A DNA stretch of 64,000 bases. Source: Patagioenas fasciata. Lineage: Eukaryota; Chordata; Aves; Columbiformes; Columbidae. The translations under genes and the position numbers were made by a program. Below, in pieces: positions 57,288 through 64,000 of this stretch (position 1 is its first letter; the number at the start of each line of letters is the position of its first letter). The stretch spans positions 2,458,969 through 2,522,968 of the forward strand of contig NC_092525.1 in assembly GCF_037038585.1 (NCBI RefSeq). Direction: 5' to 3'. The notes under the pieces were generated by a model. It saw only the letters and a program-made list of their open reading frames with translations, had not been told where the DNA came from and searched no databases.

Positions 57288-57899
57288 AGGCTGAACTCTA
57301 ATTTGGAATTTCTGTGTTTCTGAGGGGGAGCTGTGAACGCCCGATGCTCAGCAGACCCGCCAGCCCAGGCGGGGAATGGAACCTGGGGAGCAGCGCCCGG
57401 GTGGGAGACGCGGCGCCGTCCTCCGTCCCCAGCGTGCAGCAGAGGAGCAGGAGGCGACAGCCGGCCGGGGGCAGACGCCGGGTGCGTCCCCAGCTCGCCA
57501 GAGCTCCCCCCGAGCCTCCTCCCGCGGCCCCGCTCGCCCCGTGCAGCCGCCCCCAGCTCCGGCAGCTCCTGCGAGCCCGTCCCGTGTTCCTGGGCCGCTC
57601 CCTAGCCCCGTCGTGAAGGCGGCAAGCCGGCCCTCGGCACCTCTCCGGTGGCCCCTGCGGAAGGAGCAGGCTGGGGCAGGGGTGAGCTACGGTGCTAACG
57701 GCCGCTGCTTCTTCTCTCCCTCTCCCAGAGGCCGCGCTGAGGATGTGGCCGTTCGCTCCCATCCTGGGGGATGCCGTTGGCTGCGCCCGCCTCGGGCTGG
57801 CGAGGCTCGTCTGGCAGCGTGGCGGGAGAAGGGACAGGGGAGCACGTCCCGTGCGTGGACGGGGGCTGCTGCTGCTGGAGCCAGAGAGGTTGGGGAGAG
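57288..57899 (+). other. Weak two-exon candidate, GC-rich
   Basis: Acceptor CTATATTTTTCAG (ends 57287), donor GGCAGGG|GTGAGC (57682), acceptor TCCCTCTCCCAG (ends 57728), donor GGGGAGAG|GTAAAG (57900). An ATG at 57376 opens a Pro/Arg/Ala-rich frame of 102 codons to the first donor, but it stops four codons into the second segment. A separate ATG frame starts at 57743 (MWPFAPILGDAVG). Base composition alone gives long frames here, so coding is unproven. Confidence 0.2.
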
Positions 57900-58329
57900 G
57901 TAAAGAGGAAGAAATGCGGGGCCGTCGGCCCAACGTCCGCTTCCTGCGGCGGGCGAGAGAGCGAGCCCCTCTCTCCGGGTGGCGAAGGCTCCCTCTGCGC
58001 GGCGTGCGGCGGGCCGGGGGCCAACGTGCGCGGCAGGGTCCGTGCGCGTATCCTGGAGCGGGACGGCTGCCTGGCGAGCGAGCCAGCGAGGCTCCATGTC
58101 CCCGAAGCCTCGTCTCGTAGGAGCCCTGACACCCCACCGTGTTCTCCTAGGCTGAGGACGGCCGAGCGCCCCAAGTTACCGGAGAGGAAGGGAGGAGAGA
58201 AGGAGACGGGAGCGTCTGAGCTGTTAGAAGCCTCCTGGCAGCCACCGAAAGCGAGAGCCGCTGTGAGTCCCTGGCCCTCGGGGCCTCGTCCCCCACTTGC
58301 ACGTCCTAGTGCCTCCCTGCCCCTCCTTG

Positions 58330-59175
58330 GTGGTGGTTTTGGTTTATTATTATTATTTTAAAATTTTGCTTCCCTATACCTCTCCTTTTCTCTCTATTTT
58401 TGTGTCCTGCTCCATCTTCTATAGCTGTTTTTCCCTTTTCCATATCTTTGTCTTGATCTGCATCAGTCTCTTTTTCCCCACAGTTTCTCTGGCCTGTTCC
58501 CTGCTGTTCTTTTCTTCTCAGTACCTGTACGTGCAGGTCTTATCTCCCACCTTCCTATCTCTCTTCTTCCTGCCTTGCCCTTCTCTCTCTATTCGTTTGT
58601 CTCGCTCACTGTTGCTGGCGTTTTTTGTTCAGCATCTCGGCGTTCCATTCCTCCTTCCTGTTCATCTCTTATTCTTTCTGACCTTTAATGCTGCTCCCTG
58701 TCCCATTGTTTCTCGCTGTATCCCTGTGTCCTGCTCCCTACCCACAGTCATATTCTTCCCTGTCCTGTTGGCCATCCCAGGTTTCTTCCTCCATCTCCAT
58801 CCTCGCCCCATCTCTTGGTCCTGCTCCCTACCCACCCCGGTTCCTGTTTCTCTGCCCTTCTCCTTGTCTTACTCCTGGTTTCTCTGTCCTCTTCCCTCTT
58901 TGTTTTTGTTTCTCTGTCGCTCTGCCCTGCTCCCTGTCACTGCGTTTCCTCCTTCCTGTCTCTGTCCCGCAGCCCGGCGCCCACTTCTCCTTTGTCTGTC
59001 TCTCCTACTGCCCATTCAAGGATTTTTCCCACCGTCTCTGTCTCCTGCTCCTTGTCTCTCATTTTGGCCTCTTCTTCCCTTTGCCCTGCTCCCTGGCCCT
59101 TTTGCCCCTCTCTCTGTGTCACCTTGTCTTGCTCCCTGTCGCTATCTTTCTCTGGCAAGCTTACCCTCCTTTTCA
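58330..59175 (+). repeat. Pyrimidine-rich low-complexity tract
   Basis: C/T-rich plus strand built of variants of CTCTGTCCTGCTCCCTGTC. It explains the 341-codon open frame over 58297-59322, whose conceptual product is a Leu/Ser/Phe/Pro/Cys run without domains. It could form triplex DNA or act as a long polypyrimidine stretch. Confidence 0.6.
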
Positions 59176-59741
59176 AAGGAATCACAAAATCACTTTGTTG
59201 GAAAAGATAACTGCAATTTAAAATATCTTTACCCTTTGAAGAAACAGCCTGGAAAAGATAATTTTTTTTTTTTTCAGTGGGGCGGTTCACGAGGACGGAT
59301 GGGCTGCTGGGCTCTTCAATGACAGCATCCAGGGCGAGGAAGGAAATCTTGGCTATACTTGGGTGATATCTGTGTCTGTGTTCTGTGTGTATCTGGGAAA
59401 ATGTGTTCTAGGGAACTCAGACTGCCAATGAGTCAAAAATGGCCTGGTTATCCAAAAAACGCAAACGCTCCAGTGGCCGTATCAACAGCTGTACTGAAGA
59501 TGGTGCAAAATACTTTTTTCTCCACTCAACTGTAGCCTTCACAAGAAAAAAGGAAGTGTCAGGTTCCTCTCCAGCTTTGTTCTGAAGGGCTTTTCCTCTT
59601 TCAGCTGGATGTCTGCTGCCACCGTTTCACCGCGGTTGCCCCGTCTTCTGCTACAGAAGTACCGGACAGACAGAAGGAATCCAGAGCGGTCTGCCCGTAC
59701 AAGGTACGGCTAGGACGCGTGTCTGCACTTTTCCTGAGGTA
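59176..59741. other. Unassigned sequence at the 59.74-kb unit junction
   Basis: No gene or repeat recognised. A run of 14 T lies near 59262. It contains the boundary where the tandem copy resumes at 59742. Confidence 0.5.
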
Positions 59742-62700
59742 CTTGTAGAGTGGACTTTAAAGTTAACATTAAGAATGCACCGACTCTCCTTCTATATTTT
59801 TAATACGAAATATTTTACCAGGAGTACTAAAAATAAGGTCTGTTCTGGAGCACGGTACACCTGTGCAGAGCTCACCTCCCTCTGGTTATTTTCTCTTCCT
59901 GAAAGCGTAATCTTCTGTTTCTGTGGGCTTACTATTGAATGATACTATGGAAATGATTTTGTACTAAAAGAGGAAAGGAGGTGTTTGTAAGAGTTCAGAT
60001 GTCCAGAAGAAACAACCTGATTCAATGACAAATGCTTTGTTCTTTTTCACTCAATAGGTTTTTAAAATATCTTAGAATAGTACTCAAAAAGCTGACAGAG
60101 ATACAGGCACCTGGGCAAATCGGTTTTGTTCTGCGTGTTTGCCAGGTGATCCCAAGAAGCACTTTCAGCCTCGTAACTGGTGGCGGTGAGTCCATGTGTG
60201 GTTTGGATGAGTTATTGTTTCAATAGTGACTTTTTTCTCTTAACCTACAGTGTGTAGTTCTGACTTCAGTTGGTAAGAAATCTTCCAAAACGGCAGCATT
60301 CCTCATTCCAAGAAGCTGCATTTTATGAACCTGCCCTCCGAGTGGATCTTCCCAGGTGATGTAGTGGGCAGTGGCCGCATCAACAACAGGACTGTTCATT
60401 TTCTTTGAAACAACCAACCAAAGTCCATTTCCTTCCGCAGAGCCCAGCACGGCAGGCCTGGCAAAGGTTGGTGGCACCGCTGGGCTTTGGGTTCCCGGTT
60501 GCGACAGTCGAGCTGTCACGGTCACAGAAACGTGTTCCCCTGTGTGCTGCAGTGCAGCCAAAAGTGTTCGTGAGTCTGACGCTCCTTTTTCGTAGCCTTA
60601 TGCTGCACTGCAGGAATGGGGATATTTATTTATTTTTTAAAGTAAACCCATGTCTTCTATCTCACTGATTTTCCTATCAATGAAACTTAAATTTACATGT
60701 TGACTTCCATAGTTAAGAGTAATTGTTGAGTAGGTGCAGCATATAATTTATTAGGTGTACTTAAGCAGATGGGTATTTGTTCTAAAAACTGAAAAAGAGA
60801 GGCAACTGGATGCTATGAGTGTTTCCCCAATATTTGACAGCGTGCTCTGACGTACTTTGTTTCTGTCTGGCTCTCAGTGGCGCTTTTCCCTGGCAGGTCG
60901 GGGTGTCCCTCGTGCTTGAGCCGTGCAGCTGGCCACGTGTCACTGCTCATCGTGCCACACGCCAAGTGTGAATCGATAGCTCTGTCTAAATATACATAAA
61001 TGTAATAATATGATTGTAACAATATGCCAACATCTGCAAGTCTAGAAAGATATTTGTGTCCAAAGAGAAGGCTAAACAGGTGCGTAAGTATAAATGGATA
61101 TTCTAGATAATAAGTGGTGATATATATAAGCATAAACAGATATTCTGTATAAGTTTAAGCAGATATATACATGTAAATGCATACGCAAGTGTGTAGATGT
61201 CTAAGTAGATATATATTACAGTGGAAATAGATGATATATATGAATCAAATATATTCCCTAAATACATACGTATGTGTAAAAAGAGACATAGGAGTCAATG
61301 TCAGTGATGTACAAGGTTTTTAAAATGCAAAGAAATTCTGTTTATAGAAAGGATTAAAAAACTCATCCTTACCCGGAAATGTCTCTGGCGGGTGCACTTG
61401 AGGGAAAGGCCTGAGCTGCCCCCAGGGAGCAGAACGGCACCCGCACCTGCTCAGCGGTGGGAGCAGGGGCTGGGGGGCTCTGTGTGCGAGCCAGACGCTT
61501 CGTTCCATAACTGCGGCAGCCGGGGAGCTGCTGCGAGCTCTCTGCTGAGTGACTGACTGTGTGGTGATGGTTTTTACTACTCACAGGGCACTGGGCGAGC
61601 CCAATTTAGTTTTCTTGTAATCTAACTTAAGTAAAAGCGTACTGAATAGAATTAATCACCCGACTTACAAGGCTGTGTGTCGTCTTTGGGTTTGTGTGTT
61701 TTTTTTTTTTTTTTTTTTTTTGAATACGCTCTCTGCTTCATGTTGCTGGGAAAACCGTGTGCTGTAAAGTTCTGCTCATATTTACCAAAAGCAGCTGCAG
61801 GTTACACTGGACATCTGTGAGATCAGGTGTGGTTTGTACTTCGCAGGGAAAGAAACAGAAAACAGGAAAAGAAATAGAACGAGAATTAATAGAAGTAGAA
61901 ATAATAGAAATAGATGGGGTCGAATAGAAACAGAACAGAGCAGAGCGTCGTGCCGGATATGCAAATCTCCTCGGGGCTTGGGCAGGGAGGTGAGTAGGCG
62001 GGGAGAATGCAAATTGAGATTCGAAGCCTGCAAATCAGATTGCGAGAGATAAGAGGAGGGGCGGGGCGCGTGGGAACGACAGGCGAGGCGAGGATGGGGC
62101 GGAGAAATGCAAATCAGAGGCGTGGCTACGCAAATAGGGCACTAGAGAGCTCGAACGGGCCGCCGGGAGGTTCCGCCGAGGAGGGTTCTCTGGGTGGGGT
62201 GGTTCTCTAGAGCGGATTCTCTGTTCCGCGTTGTCCCGGGTGACTCGTTTGCTGTGGGTGATCCCGGGTGGTCACCCCGGTGCAGGTCACCCCCGCACGC
62301 ACGCGGACGTTCAGCCCCGGTTCCGCGCATGCGCGGTGGCGCCCCGGTGCTCCCGCGGTGCACCGCCCGCCGGGTGTCGCTGGTGCTGCCGCCCGGTGGC
62401 CACAGCGCGGTACTGCAGCCCGGCGCGGGGAGTGCGGCATCGGGCTCAAACCAGAGCTCAAGCCCTGCGCTTGTGGGACGGCCTAGTAGAGCTGGGCTTC
62501 GGTTTGGAGGAGTTTTAATGCACGTGTTAAATTCCAGAGGAAAACTTTGTCTAGTCAGTTAATTGATACGGTTTTAGTGGCATGTATTACATGTTAATAT
62601 ACAAAGCAGAGTTACAGTGTTCTGTAACATGCATAGGAGGACGTATATTTAAGACAATTCTAGATGTAAACAAGCATTATGGTTCTTATTGGGATATTTT

Positions 62701-64000
62701 GGCATCTAAACTCTTAAATGGGGGAAAACGTGTGAAGCTCCTGCTAGAACCGCTGCAGGGTGGTGAAGAATGAATGTGGGACAGATCACGTTTAGATGCT
62801 TCACTCCTGTCACTTTCAGTCCATAAAGAAGCCAAATAACATGTTTGTGATTTATAAACGTTACTTTAATGTTCATGGTTTTTGCAGGTCACACATCCCA
62901 GGGTCTCAGCTGCTGCAGTTCACATCATGTACAGTGAACAGGAGGCGCTGGGTGTCCCCAAAGCGCGCTTCAAATCTGTAGGGTACTCTTACCTGGAACC
63001 CTCATTTGACATTTACCGTCTTTGGTTTTCTGAGTGTATTCAACTAAGTAGTAGTTTATTTTTAATGCATCATATTCAATTTATGTTAAAACACTTTCTT
63101 TCTAATCTGTGAAAGTATGCAACGTGACTCAATATGTTTGAATTGTAATTATTGGCCAGGTGACACGTAGTGGAAATAATCTTTATTATGATAGTGATGT
63201 TTTTCTCAAGGATTTTGCTAAGAAAAGCGAATTTCTCAGATTAAATGGGTAGAAGTCAGCCAATACCTTTTTCAAAGAATGTGAGTTTGTCTCTACCTCT
63301 GTGACTAGTTGGAAGTATTCGGGTGTACATAATGTATACATTAAAAACAAATAAAGGCATCACTGATGTTCTGTTGTTGTGTATGGGTGTTTTTTCCTGT
63401 TGCTTCATAGTGGTCCAGACAAACTAAACAGAACACAACAGCAGAGTATGAGTCAGTGCACCTGGAGCTGGATCGTGTCATCTTGATCTTTATCACAAGA
63501 GACGTGTGATTCAATCACACTAAAAGAATATTACCAAATTGATATATGTCCACCTGTAAAATAATCGCTACATGCTTCGGTACAGTCTGTGTAGTTATGA
63601 CAACATAATTTAGATAGCAGCAATTTTTAACCTGTTTTTTCCCTGGTAAATAATTTGTGAAGATAGAATGGAAGACAAAGATTAACAAAAGTTCATAAAA
63701 AAAAAAATAGATTTTGTTATGATTTCCATTCAATTTCTGATCTGTTTACTTTTGTTTTACAGTTATCTCAAAATTCCTGGATACAGAGCAACTGCTTTCC
63801 ATTTCGGCACAGGTTCCAAAGCAGGATAAGGTATGTTTCAAAATGCACCTTAGATGAGCAGTTACCTGGCTATATAGAAGTGTGGCACCTATGCATGATA
63901 TGGTAGGAAAAAGACTGCGCCTTACAAAGACACGGACTAATGTTGTCATAGTCTGAGAGTGTATCTTATTGTACAGCAGCAGGAGATTCTATAGGAGAAC
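59742..64000. repeat. Right copy of the 59.74-kb tandem repeat overlap
   Basis: Matches 1-4258 nearly base for base. The join at 59741/59742 is seamless, so the sequence from 4259 to 59741 plus either copy makes one full repeat period. Every feature called in the first 4.2 kb exists here at +59741: exon-like segments at 60058-60185 and 60251-60272, octamer island at about 61940-62460, CTCF-like site at 62384-62419, and an exon-like segment at 63763-63830. Confidence 0.93.

Noticed and set aside
58297..59322. 341-codon plus-strand open frame
   Set aside because: Explained by a C/T-rich low-complexity tract that lacks stop codons; product is a Leu/Ser/Phe/Pro run with no domain, and two other frames are also open over the same tract.
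1..64000. tRNA, rRNA or snRNA genes
   Set aside because: None recognised by eye; tRNA-like words found are retroviral primer-binding sites only.

Overview
This is vertebrate genomic DNA, most likely from a bird. It shows split exon-like segments with GT/AG borders, CpG-island promoters with GC, CCAAT and NRF1 boxes, a class III (ERV-L type) endogenous retrovirus, and class II and class I retroviral debris. No bacterial or plasmid features are seen. Nothing proves the chromosome. Near-identical nested amplicons plus dense ERVs would fit a W chromosome or another ampliconic region, but that is inference.

Largest scale: bases 1-4258 recur at 59742-64000 with about five substitutions and one poly-A length change. 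The window is therefore just over one period of a tandem repeat of about 59.74 kb, and a transcript starting near 55.5 kb in one unit could read into the 0-5 kb part of the next. Region by region: 0-5.5 kb holds a few exon-like segments and a CpG island with five octamer-like motifs. 5.5-10.9 kb has no recognisable gene. 10.98-11.76 kb is a CpG island with an exon-1-like donor, followed by a 52-bp minisatellite (11.76-12.37 kb). 12.57-47.66 kb is a second, nested tandem array of five units.

The nested array alternates a long type (A, about 6.81 kb) and a short type (B, 6.01 kb): A-B-A*-B-A(partial). Units 2 and 4 are almost identical, giving a 21.08 kb higher-order period. Each full unit has the same order of exon-like segments: a short exon A; a Lys/Glu/Arg-rich exon B broken by a 980-bp antisense class II provirus remnant; in A units a related exon C; a 2449-nt purine-rich minisatellite exon whose roughly 55-bp monomer encodes Ser/Arg/Lys-rich peptide; and two small segments. 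Unit 3 carries 1837 nt of extra minisatellite and a 6418-bp ERV-L provirus. I do not recognise the gene family. Reading frames are interrupted, so it may be a degenerating or non-coding amplicon family. Only unit 1 has a CpG promoter, so the array may be one transcription unit with duplicated exon blocks.

47.66-51.8 kb is a decayed class II provirus of the same family as the remnants inside the units, joined at about 51.8 kb to the U5, primer-binding site and leader of a different (serine-tRNA-primed) element. 52.1-54.4 kb is AT-rich or unassigned. 54.4-56.3 kb is a large CpG island with a tandemly repeated CCAAT/GC-box promoter and two CTCF-like sites. 57.2-58.3 kb is GC-rich with weak exon candidates, and 58.3-59.2 kb is a pyrimidine-rich low-complexity tract leading to the next 59.74-kb unit.
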